From the NCBI GenBank assembly GCA_000727475.1, contig KL647302.1, positions 1,435,234 to 1,499,233 on the forward strand: a stretch of DNA of 64,000 bases, in the 5' to 3' direction. This stretch comes from Sarcocystis neurona (lineage: Eukaryota; Apicomplexa; Conoidasida; Eucoccidiorida; Sarcocystidae). Below the pieces are notes generated by a model. It saw nothing but the letters and a program-made list of their open reading frames with translations, did not search any database and was not told the origin of the DNA. The position numbers and the translations under genes are program-made. The number at the start of each line of letters is the position of its first letter. Position 1 is the stretch's first letter. Of the stretch, positions 1 through 12,763 are shown piece after piece.

Positions 1-3000
1 AGAGGCAGCTTCGATCGGATGAGCCACAGACGGAACAAGCCCCACGAATAACATCGACGCTAAGCGTGCGTGGCAGCTCTTCACACGTTTTAGACAGTTG
101 GTGGTACGGACGGCCTCCGAGCACTTGCGAGAAGTGTGGTACAAGCAGACACACCAAGGGCAACGCGAGCGCCAATTTGTCAAGGCTTTTCTCAGTTGCC
201 TTCAGACGGGCATTTGTCCATCGCAAAAATGTCTATGTCATCCACCTGTTCTATTTCACTCTTTAATGTCTGTACGGGTGAGTCGTTTTGCGGCAAAGAA
301 CTACTTCACACTACAGTGTACGAGATTACTTCGTCTATGCTGGAGGGGGTAGGGCTTTCGAAATTCTTCCCCTGAGCTGACTGGTTGGTCACGTATCTAA
401 AGCGTGCGGAAGTTTTCCGGTTGGCAGCGTAATAAAACAGATATTCGTACGTGTTGAAGCCCGACAAGAGTGCGCTGGTCGGTGCAGTCTATGATGCACA
501 TGCCAGAACAGCAGCGGCGGCTTATTATATGCCTGACCCCGTTTACTCCGACATCGAAACTCGATAGTTTCCCTCGCGCTGGCCTCTTGTAGGGGGGTAG
601 GACCTGATGGAAGGTGAGGTCCCACGTTTCACTGCATTACTCAAAATGGTTCACGGCTGCGTTTTAGGGTCCCCGAGACAGACTTTGCACCAACGGTTTT
701 GTTTCCTCTCCTCAAACCTGGAGACCTTATCAACGTGATGCCCTCAAGCGCATCGGTTATGCAAAGCGCGGGACACGCATTCCGTCGCCGGGATCGTCTG
801 GCAGAGGTCAAAATTAAAAATGACTGGCAGCTCTTCACAGCGAGAGAATCACTAAGAATGGGAAACGCAGTGCCTGCCTGCGCCTGTAATGGTGCTTCAG
901 CGTACACACCCGGGGGTGACACAAGCATAGAATTCTTCCTTGTGACGTATGAATGTACGTCTATGCGTGTATACACATGCACGTAGGAAGAAATACGCGT
1001 GGCTGTGACTTCTAAAAATCTATGCACACCTAGGCGAACGTATGCCTGTGCTATTATGGAGACAGGGAACGGACACGAGGCAACTATGTGCATACGCATA
1101 TACACGATTCTGTTGGCCTTGATTTTTATGTATGTGTGTTAATGTGTGTGTGCCTGTGTGTGTCTAACACGCATGCGCTTCAAACCCCCGGGCTACGTAT
1201 AAACGCGTACACGTGTATACGCGTAGATATATGCGTATGTGCAAAATGCACGCGGGTACATTTGTACAAATATGCTTCCGTGAATGTATGGATATAGATC
1301 TACACACGCACATATGTATCGGTACACGCAAACGCATTTTTGTGGAACCAAGTTGAATTATGGCGCATGCACGAAGTGTGAAGAGAGTTCGTGTCCCGCA
1401 GACTTCAGTTGTTTCTGACGGTAAAACTGCTCTGCGGTCATTCCGCTTGTCGTGAACCCAGGCGTACGAGGAAAACTGCAGCCACTCACCAGAATTCCTT
1501 CGATCCAAATTGTATGGCCCCCCTCTGAGTCGCACGTACAGTTTTATGTATTTAAGAATGCGACATGGTACACGAGTGTTCAGTCTGAGCTGGCCGCTCG
1601 CACAACAGGTCCACGCCTACCTGCGTGTATCTGCACGTGTCTAGCTCCACACACGTCTAGGCCAGTTGTGGCACATGTTGCACTCGTACAGAGGAAACAA
1701 CAGCGCGCGTCTGGAAACACACGCGGACTCGTAGTCGTGTGGCATCATCATACCACGTAGTCTATACCGAATACATTTGATGAACACGTTGTTACCACCC
1801 ATGCATAGCTTCAGACATATATAATTGACTGCAAGCTAATGTACTTAGCCGCGGGCAAATGTTCCAAGCCACCTGCGTTGCTCTCGCCGCGCACTTCAAG
1901 CAAGCAGTATGTGGGCACAGGCTTGTTTAGTGAACCACACTCTATCTGCGCGTACACATATGCCTACGTGTATCCATCGGCAAGGGGGAAAAAAGTATTT
2001 ATGTGTACGGGTGCATGTGAAGCTCCTCCTTGCGTAGCAGGGTGCCAGCTTCGTGTCCTTTTGAAATACACGACAGCGAACTCAACGACGACGTGTACGC
2101 GTCCTGCGTATCGTTAGTTGTCCACTCAAGCCGGTCACCGGCCCTCCGCTGAGAAACTGCCAGGGCTGACACGGCTCCACACGGTTCTGTGCAACGCAAA
2201 TATCCAGGCAGATTCTTTCGACGCAGTGATGAATATAACCCTCCTAACCGTGTTACAGACAGCATAACTGTGTGTACATATATATATATATATATACATA
2301 CGTGCAGATTTATGTGGACACACCGTCGGAAGTATGTACGCACACGTGGGAGCCAATAATGGCGACTCTTCACCTCGCGTCGTCGCAAGAAAATCTGAAC
2401 ATGCTTATGTCGCGGATGCAGAAACCCACACTTGCGCGGTTCACCTCCAGGAAACATGTCAAGATGTACGTAGGCAGGTCTGTGCGTCTCGTTGCCGTTA
2501 CGCTCTATACACGTGTGTGTGCGCAGGGTGTACGCAAAAGTGTTTCCTTGCCGCCAGCGAGATCAACAGGAAATCCAACTCTTTCAACCAGACAACCCCA
2601 TCAGAGAGAAGCAGAAGCGCTGAAAAGTGACTTGCGGCTGTGTGGTGTACTTCCGCAACCAAGGCAGCTTGAAACCGGCGTCATTCTGCGTAAGCTGTGA
2701 CGTAAGACTGCCCGACCATAAGAATGCAAATGCTGTTGTTCTATAACATGGAAGCGTCCGTCTTTGCTTCAACAAACTCCGCAGTCGTACCGTCCCTGTT
2801 AGCTCAGTACTCTTCTCTTCCGTATGATTGTTATTATTCATCCTATTTATGCATGCGAACGTCACGTCATGCAGACATGGAGGCAGTCCCAAGTGCGGGT
2901 CCATCGACGCACAGAACCTCCTCCCCACTCCACGCATGTCCAGCTGTACTCGCGCGACTCACCAGCAACAGCCTGCTGCGAGGCTGAACTTTCCTCAAGT

Positions 3001-4812
3001 AAACTGATGTGCACCTAAACTCTAAGTATTAAAAGGGCCAGCGCGGGCCTATTGAGAGTGTGGAACGCGTTCGAAGTGCGGAGACGCGACGACGACAGAC
3101 GCGCGCGACTGTCTCCCACGTGGAGCTTGAGGGAATGACAACCTTCGGCGTCAACGACAAAATGCCCCGCCAGCAATAAACGTTGCCGAGGCAGCGCGAA
3201 ACAGCATGTACTCGCAAACACACTTGCGATACACTTGAGCGGCTGCGTGCGCTTTTACGTGGACCACCGCCATCCTCACGCGGAATGACAGCCACACGTC
3301 CGTATCCCCTGCGCCTTTCAGACATATATGCAGACGAAGACATACGCATAAACGCACAGCAATGTTTACTTACACACATTTACAAATGTGTAACCCTCTC
3401 CCTCTGAACGAAAACGCCTTCTTAACAAATGCGCCACACAAGTCTGTCTACACACACCCGTAAGTGCGCCCTCGATCTCTGCGTACAAACACAGAGTTCA
3501 CTCTCTCTACGCTTCCGCAGAAAGGCATCTGCAACTGTATATATACACAGACATATATACGTGTTATCTTCGATTTTCTTCTCATCAACCATACACATAT
3601 ACTAGTGTACGCCTGTGATTGCACATCTCTGTAACCACATCGCTCTCTGGACTTCACCTTCGAATAAACGAGTGCACACATGTATATACATATATGTCCA
3701 CACATGTATATGCATATATATAGAGAGGTGGTGGACCCTCGCAAGAAGTAGATGTCTAGGGATCCCTCTCATATATGTCCTGTCATGTCCAAAGTGAGCA
3801 CCATCACGCACGTGTCTATTTTATATCCTCACGAATACACCACATACCGTGCGGATATCCACCACATACGCACACACATCGTCTACTAAATGTCCGTAAC
3901 TCCACCGTGATCCTCCATTAACACAGCGCGCCCTTCCCTCTTCCCCAAAATTTAGTTATTCTTCTTTTGAGGAGCCGGGTCTTCGGTCTCCCCAGACTCA
4001 CCTACAGCAGCCCTACTCGGCCGCCCCCTAGACATACGTCGACGCCGTCGCATATATACACACAGACATGTACACAGACTCAGGTAAACAGCATACGCGC
4101 ACGCATCTATACGTGTACGTTGCCACATGGAAACATACACAGACACGTATACCCATATGTAAATGCTTGCGTAGGCCTATATATACATATATATGTACGT
4201 ATGTATAAAGATACAAACACGTATGCACATAGGTGAATGCTACCGCTAATGTAGATCCCTACACACACTTCGTATATGAAAAGAAGCCTACGCAGCCACA
4301 GACCGGTGCTCCTACAACGGACGGTACGCAGTCCTTGACACACGCACACTTTGTCAACCTCCAGGCTGACGTATAAGTAGTAGCAGTTGCTCATATACTT
4401 GGTTCACAAGTTAAAGTACCCACGAGTACACAGAAAAGGTATGCACTCGCTACATTCAAATATAGGTTCAGCTACCGCCAACACCACAACACCTGCAAGG
4501 ACATGCCCAGAAGAAAAAACTGTCTCTCTTTCTCTGTGTCTCAGTTCCAACCTCGCTGTGTGTTGCTCCACAAACTCCACACACAGTATCTACCTATCTA
4601 CAGCTGCTGTTCACATCAAAAAAGGTATACTACACGCATCTGGATAGACGTTTCCTCTTCTTCTTCTTCCTTCTCTCTTTCTGCACCTCCTCCTCCTCCA
4701 TCTCCATCTCCTTTTCCATGAGCCCAACTTTCTCCTGTTTTTCCCTCCTCCTCTTTTTGTTTCTCTCCCCTCTCTGTCTGTCTGGGAAGAAGAAAGAGGA
4801 GAGGACGGACGG
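1..4812. other. Gene-free, microsatellite-rich interval
   Basis: I see no convincing gene here. The interval is a mixture of unique-looking sequence and CGTATA/ACATATG-type microsatellite on both strands, with short TA runs near 2278-2300 and 3690-3725. Open frames are short, overlap on both strands and translate to Tyr/Ile/Cys/Val-rich strings typical of ACAT/TATG repeats. A CT-rich stretch at 4640-4760 lies just 3' of the cyclophilin gene. A small gene with short exons could be missed. Confidence 0.5.
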
Positions 4813-7485
4813 CTAAGACGAAGAATCGATGGCCAGGGCCGTAGAGGCGCGAATGATTTTGAGGTCGTGAAGAGGCCTGTGGGTGGCGGTGGTTTGCACA
4901 TTGCCCATTTTCTTTACGTTCTCCATGCCCCTTTTGACCCGGCCGAAAATTGTGTTCTTCCCGTCGAGAAACGGAGACGGAGACAGCAAAATGAAGAACT
5001 GGGACCCGTTCGTATTCGGCTGCCCGGCGTTGGCCATGGACACCACCCCGGCGCCGGTGTGCCTCAGGTCTGCGACAGCGATCAAAGACAGGAAGGCCGC
5101 TGTTGCGACGAAGAGAAAGGAATCGAAAAAAAGAGCAGCAACACGCGGGAGGAGCAGAAACGAGGAAGTTCGGGAAGTAAAGGAAGAGTAGTAGGAGGAC
5201 GAGGTCGAAGAAGAAATGGTCTGACCTCAGGGGACGAAACGAAGCGAAGAAGGTTCAACAGAAGGAAGCCGCGGAAGTACACAGAAAAAGCAAACGAAGA
5301 GAGAGAGACACCGGCGGGTGGGGGGCGGGGGGGAAGAATTAAAGGAGAAGATGGGGAGAAAGGAGAAGGACGGAGATGGAAAGGAAGCGAACGGAGACGA
5401 GTGGCAGAAGAAGAAGAATTGATGGAAGGACAAGCAGACAGCGGAGGAAATGTCGTGAGGAAACGCGCGACGCTGATGGAAAAAAAGAAGTTAAAGAAAA
5501 CGCAGGGAGGGGAGCAGAAAGTGATGTAGGAGAGAGATCGGAGAATGACAGAGAAAGGGAGGAGGAGACGCAGGACGCGAAGACGAGGAAACGAACGAGC
5601 ACGAACTCGACCGAAGCAAGACGACGACGGCCAAGAAACGGGAGCAAAAGGAACAGGATGAAGAAGACGAAAAGGAAAAGAAGAAGAAGATAAGAGCAAG
5701 AAAACCAAGAGGAAAAGACAGAGGTCAACGCGGACGTCGAAGAACGGGGAAAATGGAGATGCAAAAGGAAGACGAGAAACGGAAGAACGGCAGAAGCCGA
5801 CCGAGAAAGAAGAGCGAGACGAACAACAAAGAGAGACACGATAGAGAAGAACGCGAGGGACAAAGAAAAAGGGCAGGAAGGCGAAGCAGGAGAACAACAC
5901 GACAACATGTAAATCAAAGAGAGAGAGTCTATGGAACGCGCCTCATAACCTGGAGCAAGAGATAATAACGCAGAGAAGAAGAGTGCGGAGAAGAAGACTA
6001 CGGAGAAGAAGACTGCGGAGAAGACGAAGGAAAGGAAGAGAGGGAAGTATCAGTGGACAAAGAAGAAGAAAGGGAAGACGAAGTAGAAGAACAGGGGGCC
6101 AAAGGGGATACCAGAAGTGTACGTCCGCAGCAGGTAGGAGGGAGACGAGCAGCACGCGCAAGACGGAACGACAGACGAGACGAGCCACGGAAAAGGACGA
6201 GAGAAAAGGATGGCAACACATCCAGCAGACAAACGAAGAGACAAAGAGAAGGACCAGGAAACGGAAAATGAGAGAGAGCCACACATACACAGGAAAAGAA
6301 GATTTGACACGCGTTCACCCGCTTCTGCAGGGGAAGGATCTCTGTGAACAGCAAAGACGCTTGTACACCGGCAGCACGCTCGTACCCATGTGCGTGCAAT
6401 ACTTACGCACCAATACATGTATATATGCGTGTATAAGTATGTGTATATATATATATGCCTATGTATGTCTCTATAGAGATATATATGCGTGTGTATATAC
6501 GTACGACTCTACACGCAGTGGACGCCGCGTTTGCTGCTGCTACGAGTGCCCGTTTCAATGCCCCGCCGTGCTGTTGCTGCTGTTCCTCGTCTCCCACCTC
6601 TTGCTGCTGCTGGTGCTGCTATGACTCCTCTTCGGCTGCTGCTGCTACTTCTGTTGCTGACGCTCCTCCTGCTCCTCCTCCTCATTATTCCTCTTCTGCT
6701 GCTGTTGCTGCTTCTGTTGCTGCTGCTTCTCTTGCTGCTGCGACTTCTGTTGCTGCTGTTCCTCCCCTCCTCCTCGCCCTCCTGCTGCTGCTGTTCTCAC
6801 TACTCTCCCTATGTTGCCGCTGCTGCTCCTTCTGTCGCTCCTCCTCCTTCTCCGCCTCCTCCTCCATCTCTTCTTCTTCTTCTTCCTCTCTTGCTGCTGC
6901 TGCAGTTTGGACAGCTGCGGCGTCTATTCTTTCTTGTGTGGTGGCTGAAACAGCACTGTCAGACCGACCAGGGTGGAACTCATCTTCGAAAGTTTCTCCG
7001 TAGATCGACGTGCCACCTCTGCCAGTCCCTGTAGGGTCTCCTCCTTGTATGCAGAAGTCTCTGACGATGCGATGGAAGAGCGAGTTGTCGTAGTAGCCAC
7101 TTTTTGCCAGTTCATAGAAATTTCTGCATGTGCGGGGAGCATGTTGCCAGTATAACTCAATCTCGACCTCGCCCATAGAGGTGACGAGGGTCACGTTGCC
7201 TTCTCCGAGAAACTCGCGCTGCTGTGTCGGCGGAAAGCGGTCCGAGGACGCTCTCTCGTCCGTCTCTGTCTGTGCTGCTGCTCCTCCTCCTCCTTTTGCG
7301 GTAGCGGCGGCAGAGGGAGAAAACGATGCAGACGAGCCAGCCGGAAAAGGACGCGAAGATGCAGCAGAACTTGCAACCCGAGAAGAAGAAAGCGGAGGAG
7401 GAGGAGGAACAGGAGCAGCAGCAGCAGCGGCGGAGTTTTGTTGCTGCTTGCTGCTCGCATCAGCAGACGTGTGAAGCGCGAACAT
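4813..7485 (-). CDS. PPIL1: PPIL1-type cyclophilin (peptidyl-prolyl cis-trans isomerase), two exons
   Basis: Cyclophilin-fold prolyl isomerase of the PPIL1 subgroup, which in other eukaryotes sits in the activated spliceosome. Exon 1 is 7485-6969 and exon 2 is 5069-4813, giving 257 residues. The join is precise: exon 1 ends in the family motif FEDEFHP plus one base, a GTCGGT donor follows, and after CTGTCGCAG the next two bases restore Asp and DLRHTGAG. Residues 1-95 are a low-complexity Ala/Ser/Pro/Gln extension absent from the usual ~166-residue PPIL1. The domain starts near residue 96 ([13 protein letters not shown]). Visible active-site motifs are [26 protein letters not shown] and [12 protein letters not shown]. 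Compared with human PPIL1/CypA the pocket Met is Cys (about 145), the Trp before LDGK is Phe (about 206) and the His after DGK is Asn (about 211); the catalytic Arg (about 139) and Gln are kept. The start is the ATG at 7485; the frame stays open upstream, so a longer N-terminus or 5' exon is possible. Confidence 0.88.
5080..6290 (-). repeat. 1.2-kb polypurine/polypyrimidine tract inside the cyclophilin intron
   Basis: The plus strand is almost uninterrupted G/A (GAAGAA, GGAGAA, GACGAA), so the transcribed sense strand of the cyclophilin gene is C/T over roughly 1.2 kb, immediately upstream of the 3' splice site at 5069/5070. The composition is not a single repeat unit but a degenerate mixture. 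Both strands give long spurious open frames (Arg/Lys/Glu-rich on plus, Ser/Phe/Leu-rich on minus), which I do not regard as genes. Confidence 0.85.
6530..6910. repeat. CTG/CTC triplet region at the 5' end of the cyclophilin intron
   Basis: The plus strand is CTGCTG/CTCCTC rich, equal to CAG/GAG on the sense strand of the cyclophilin gene. The reading frame of exon 1 runs through the splice donor into this tract and stays open to 6685, encoding Glu/Ala/Gln/Arg-rich sequence. I treat it as intronic because splicing at 6969 restores the family alignment exactly. Confidence 0.7.
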
Positions 7486-7689
7486 CGTGGGGTACGCGCG
7501 GCTGCAGCACCTACAGCAGCCCGCGCCCGTGCAGACCCCCACCTTTTGTGCGCCAGCAGCAGCACTGCAGCAGCGGCTGCGTCTGAAGCAGTAGTAATAG
7601 CAGCAACACGAACAATGTGTGCATCTTCCATAGAGGGTACGGCACCAACAGCAGCAGCGGCCACAGAGCACCAACACCGGAGGAATTTT

Positions 7690-8690
7690 CCTGTAGACCG
7701 TGGGAGGGCAGGTAGAGGCGGGTGAGAAGACACCGAGGAAAAGACAAATGAGAGAAGACGGCGATGGGATGAAGAGAGGGACGAAGACGCAAGCAGAAAA
7801 AAAGAAAGGAGAAAGGGCAGAGAAGGTCGAGTCACTCAAACATCTGGAACAACCTCCCCGCCGCACAAACTTGGGCGAGGAACAGAGAAGAAACGGTCCA
7901 AAAGAGGAAAGGAGGAAGAAAAGCGGCCGTGCGCGCAGCAGGTGGGAGAAAAGAGCAACAGCACACAAAAGGGCAAAGAGAGACGGAGACGGAGGCGAGA
8001 GGGGAAGAAGCGCGGTGAAATACGAAAGACAACGGGACAAAGAAAAGGAGAAGGAAAAGCAGCAGCAGAGGAGAGGGCGACAGCAGAGGAGAGCGCAGCA
8101 GCAGAGGAGAGCGCAGCAGCAGAGTTCCGCTGGTTGGTCAGCAGTTGCGCTCTCGTTCTTCTGGGCAGCAGCGGCAGGAGCCGGCAGCCGCAGAGGAAGG
8201 GCAGGCGAGAAGACAAATCTCCGAAGTACGTCGGAAGGGCAGGAGAGGAGAAGAAGAAGAAAAGAGAGGAGAAAAGGAAGAGAAGAAGGGAGGCGACAAA
8301 AAGAGAGGAGAAGAAGAGGACGGACAGAAGAGGAGACGGTGGAGACGAGACAGGAGGGTTCAAGAGGAAGGGCCGGAGAACGAAGAGGGGAAGAACAGCG
8401 AAGAAGAAGAGCAGCAGGAAGAAGAGCAGCAGGAAGAGACGAGAAGGGGAGACGAGAGACAGGGAGACAGAAGAGCAGCAGCAGGCAGGGGAAGGGAGAC
8501 ACGGAGACGGAGAGGAGGACGCGCAGTCTGAGCGGCGCAGCTCGTCAGGCGGGAAGAGGGGGACTGCGGAGACGAGGAGGACAGAGGAGAGGGGGAAACC
8601 AAAAAAGGGAAGCGAGAAGGAAGGGGGAGCCCCACGGAAGCAGACGAACACGCAGGGGAGAGACACACACGCCAAGAAACGCCGGGTCTG
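7690..8690. repeat. Second purine-rich tract upstream of the cyclophilin gene
   Basis: About 1 kb of the plus strand is dominated by G and A (AGAGGAGAAGAAG) with short CAG runs (8055-8125, 8410-8490). It lies 5' of the cyclophilin start at 7485. A stretch of minus-strand coding-like sequence between about 7550 and 7720 (Ala/Val-rich, with the motif [16 protein letters not shown]) might belong to an upstream exon, but I could not place splice sites with confidence. Confidence 0.7.
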
Positions 8691-11658
8691 CTGCTGCTGC
8701 TGCTGCGGTTCGTCTTCTCCGCTCTCCGCAGTGCGACACGCTTCCTCTCCCACTTGCACAAGAAGAAGGAGAACTGCGTCTGCCTGCCGTGTCGCACACT
8801 TATTTCTCCATCCACGCACACAAAGATATTCATGCATACACGTACATATTATACGAATACATAGATACGTATATACATATGAATATATATTATATGTCAC
8901 ACATATATACGTGTACACAGATAGGTATACATACGACTACCTATACCGGTGATGTAGACACACACACACACACATACATACATACAGATATACGTACATA
9001 TATATATGCATAGGGAGTATATTAGATGCCACCAGACACATATATAAATAGATACACGTATATCACAGAGATATACAACTATATACATATGTGTAGATCT
9101 CTACATACACACCTCATACGTCACACACACACACACACACTCACAGACAGAGACATATACGTGTAGATCAATAGGTCTCTATATTACATATATGTATCCT
9201 CGTGCACATATACACATATATACGTAGTATGTCATATACACCAATATATAGAGATGCATAGGTCTATATGTTGTCCATTAGATACATATTCGTAGACCTA
9301 TACACACATATATATACACATATTCCAAAACAAGTATATGCATATAGAATATATGTATACGTCACACATATAGACACGTGTACAGACACATCGATAGCCC
9401 ATATATATATGTATGTAGAAGATATTATAGGTGTCAACTACAGGCCCCATCCAACACACATATACGTACGTTTGTCACACATACATATATATATAGACGG
9501 GTAGATCTACACATTCTAGTACAGATATATACGTATGTATATTACATCTATTTTCCACACATATACATATATAGCTGTATATTATATATGTATATGTTTG
9601 CAACAGATATTCATATACATTCAGTTCATACTATACACATATCACACATCCGTATATATATCTGTTATGTGTCATAGGCTATATGTTTATACCGTTACGT
9701 CCACGCAGAGAGAGAGAGAGAGGAGGGGAAGACATACACATATTCCTATATATATATGTATATGTGTATATATATAGGAGTCTCCATACATAGGCACACG
9801 TCCTTGTCTTCAAGTATACGTGCTGATAGAGACAGAGAGACACACAGAGGGGACCAGAGGGCCTGCGTGATATGGACGCGTCGAAAAGTAGGAGAACCTC
9901 AACAAAAAAAAGTCGCACTTTTGTAAGTGGAGCTCCTTTTCAGAAGTGAACAAATGAAAGAGAAGGACCTGCCAACACCCCTTTCGCGTCCACACACAAA
10001 TACACACACATATACACACGTGGAAGCCGCAGGAGCGGAAGACAGAGAGACGCGAACAGCAAGGGAAGTCGAAGTCAGAAAGGGAGGGTGAAGAAGACGA
10101 ACCGGAAGACACACAGACAGGGAGACACACATGCACACACACATACACATACACATACACATATCGGGCCCTGCTGGAGATTAGGACGTGCGTATGTATG
10201 GAGAGAGTGCATGTATGTGTGCCTGTCTCTCTCCCTGTGTAAACGTGAAGATAAATTCAGACATATATGTGGACTGCGTCGATATATATGTGGATGTATG
10301 GTACGTATACAATATGAATTAAATTCTGCGTGTATACATACATATATATATATATGTATACGTAAGCACACACACACACACATACACATACATCCACACA
10401 CAGAGAGGGACAGAGGTGTGTGTAAGAGGGGACGTGGGTAGGTATGTGGGTGCAAGAATACGTGTGTAGATCTGTATGCAGGAGGGGCAATCAATACAAA
10501 CTTTTATTTGTCCATGTATGTCTCGGTTCTACGTTTGTGTTCACTTCTGAGGGAGGAGAGGAAAACTCTCTCGAAAACACACACACACACACACACACAC
10601 TCACACACACATGTATCTCTCTGCGGATGTTCGTGGACACGACACAGAAGTCCGCGCGGAAGATAAAAGGGAATTGTTCTCCCCTAAAAAAAGCGGAAAA
10701 GACGAGAAAGGGCCACCCACTATCATCACGCAGGGTCGCGCGACACTCACGTGTAGTCGCGTCTTTATTCTTCCGCTGCACTTGGCGAAGTCTTCTCCCT
10801 GGCGTGTGCACGAGGAGCTACGGCTGCTGAAGAAGTCCACACGAGCGACTTATTCTTCTCTTCTTCTTCTTTTCCTCGGCCTCTTCTTCTTTTTCTGCCG
10901 GACCTCCTTTCTACGGGTGCCGCTTATGGCCTCTGCAAGTCCACAAAAGCAACTGCTCCTTCTTTTCTGCCCTCTCCTCTCCCGTCCCGGCTTCGACTTT
11001 TTGGCCCTTCCTCCTTCCCTCTTCTTCTTCTTTCCCTTGGTCTGCCCTGTGTTGGCCTTGAGCGTCTTCCTGTTCTTTTTCCTGTTCTCTCCTCTCCTCT
11101 TCGTCCGTAGAGTCTTCTTCGTCTCTCCCTCGTTTGCACGGGAAACACGCGTCCGTAGTTTTTCCCGCGGCCTCACCGCGATCCAGAAGGAGGAAGTCGC
11201 GCCCTACCGCTCTCTGCAGGCATGTGTAGAGGAAGCCACGTCTACGCCACGTCCTGTGTTTCTCCTGGCCTCACCGCTGCAGCAGAAGTCTTCTTTCTGC
11301 CGCGCTCTCTGTGCCGGCACCCTTGCAGAAAAGGTCAACCGTTGACGACACAGGAGGCAGGGCCTCTTCTTCTCAACTCTCCTGGTGAAAAGCCGACGAC
11401 GCATGCGCACGCGCAACGGCAGGAGCACCAGCAGCATCGGCGCACCGACGCGCCCCCCGTGCGCATGCAGCAGCAGCAGCAGTCGCAGAGGAGGCCCCGT
11501 CAGCAAGCGTCTCTCTCTCTGACATCGGCGATATTCAGGATCAAGCAGTTTATCTCTATACATATGCAAACTTGCTGGCGCATCAGCTCTGCTAAATTGA
11601 TTAATATATGTACCTACACGCGCCTAAACGTGAATAGAGAGGGCATATATATATGTAG

Positions 11659-11691
<33 letters not shown>

Positions 11692-11950
11692 TACCTGTAT
11701 GTAGTGTCGTGCGTGTATGGATGTAGACATAAACATATATATACACATGTATACAAGAGAGTAGGAGTATCTGTTTGTGAGTCTTTTGGCGGACAGGAGA
11801 GGACCTGGTGGCTTACATTTGTCTCCTTCTTTGAACCTGTCTGCGGATCAGCCTTTGTCTGCTGTGCCTCCAGCATCGGGCCCGTGGGCGTGTTGCAGCG
11901 TGGCAGCAACTGCTGTGCTGCTGCTGCTGCAACTTCTGCTACGGAACTGC
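8690..11950. other. Low-complexity interval without a confident gene
   Basis: From about 8810 to 9800 the sequence is TATA/CATA microsatellite, with further TATA and CACA blocks to 10610, including (CA)n at 10360-10385 and 10576-10606. From 10845 to 11160 the plus strand is CT-rich. At 11187-11340 (plus) a short stretch following ATCCAG is protein-like (KEEVAPYRSLQACVEEATS) and may be an exon, unplaced. (CA)n recurs at 11661-11687. Nothing else can be supported. Confidence 0.45.
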
Positions 11951-11952
11951 TG

Positions 11953-12619
11953 CTATTTTTCGTCCTGCCGAGTCGCTCGCTTCATCGTTTTCCCCCGCAG
12001 CTTCCAGTAGATGTGTGTGAGACCGGCTACAAGGATTTGGCGGCAGCCGCACCTGCTGCCCGTCTTGGCTTCTTCCTGCCGTGCTGCTGCCGTGCCGTTG
12101 CTGCTGCTGCTGCGGCTGCCAGACCCCACACACCTGTGCACGGTCGTCGTTACTCAGAGAGTCCGCTAGCAGCAGTAACAGTCTCTTTTTCTTTACGTAG
12201 GAGGGTCTTCACCCGCCGCTCTCCCCGTACCCCAGACACGGTCTTTCCTGCTGAGCCGGGTTCTGGCGTCTGTACGCCGCATCTGTGCGCGTCCCTTTCT
12301 CGTCTCTGTCCCGTTTCCCTTCTTCTTCTTCTTCTTCTTCTTCTTCGTCCCTTCTTATTCTCCTTTCCCCTCTTTTCCTTCTCTGGCTTCCCCTTTTGTG
12401 CGGCGGGCTGGTGTCTGTACACTGCACCTTTGCGTGTCCCTCACCGTTGCTTTCTCCTTTCTGTTCTTCTGCGCCCGCTGGCGAGCCCTGCCTTCCGTTC
12501 AGGACAAACGACTGACTGCTGACGTCGTCGGCAGTTCCTTCTTCTTCTTCTTTTTCTTTTTCTTCTTCTTCTTCGTCTTCGTCTTCTTCGCAGCAGAGCT
12601 GTAGGCAGTCCTCCAGCTC
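11953..12619 (-). CDS. Fragments of an acidic-protein gene, minus strand, unrecognised
   Basis: Two minus-strand pieces look coding. The first starts after an acceptor-like CACTGCAG at 12620 with ELEDCLQLCCEEDEDEEEEE, continues through alternating Glu/Lys runs and FVLNGRQGSPAGAEEQ, and reaches a strong GTGAGG donor with the exon ending at 12445 (phase 1). The second, nearer the 3' end, reads QILVAGLTHIYWKLRGKTM and KRATRQDEK before a TAG stop at 11953. The exact acceptor of the second piece and any intermediate exon are unresolved, and no ATG precedes the first piece, so the 5' end is missing. I do not recognise the family. The acidic/basic runs are typical of disordered nuclear proteins, but that is only a guess. 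Confidence 0.35.
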
Positions 12620-12763
12620 CTGCAGTGACACCCGCTCGTCTCTGTGTGGAGCGCGTGGCCGTGTGTATAGAGCCAAGTATATCGAGAGCTCTTCTTTTTA
12701 AAGCCGCTGTCTATCACAGAAATAAAAGCGTTGAGCAAGGGACATTCGCGTTGTCCCCCGCAG

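Noticed and set aside
5082..5900. Long overlapping frames on both strands (Arg/Lys/Glu-rich on plus, Ser/Phe/Leu-rich on minus)
   Set aside because: They come from the polypurine/polypyrimidine tract, which contains few stop codons in any frame, and lie inside the cyclophilin intron.
7700..9013. 437-codon plus-strand frame rich in Arg, Lys, Glu and Gln
   Set aside because: Purine-rich repeat DNA followed by TATA microsatellite; no acceptor or donor structure and no non-repeat peptide of normal composition.
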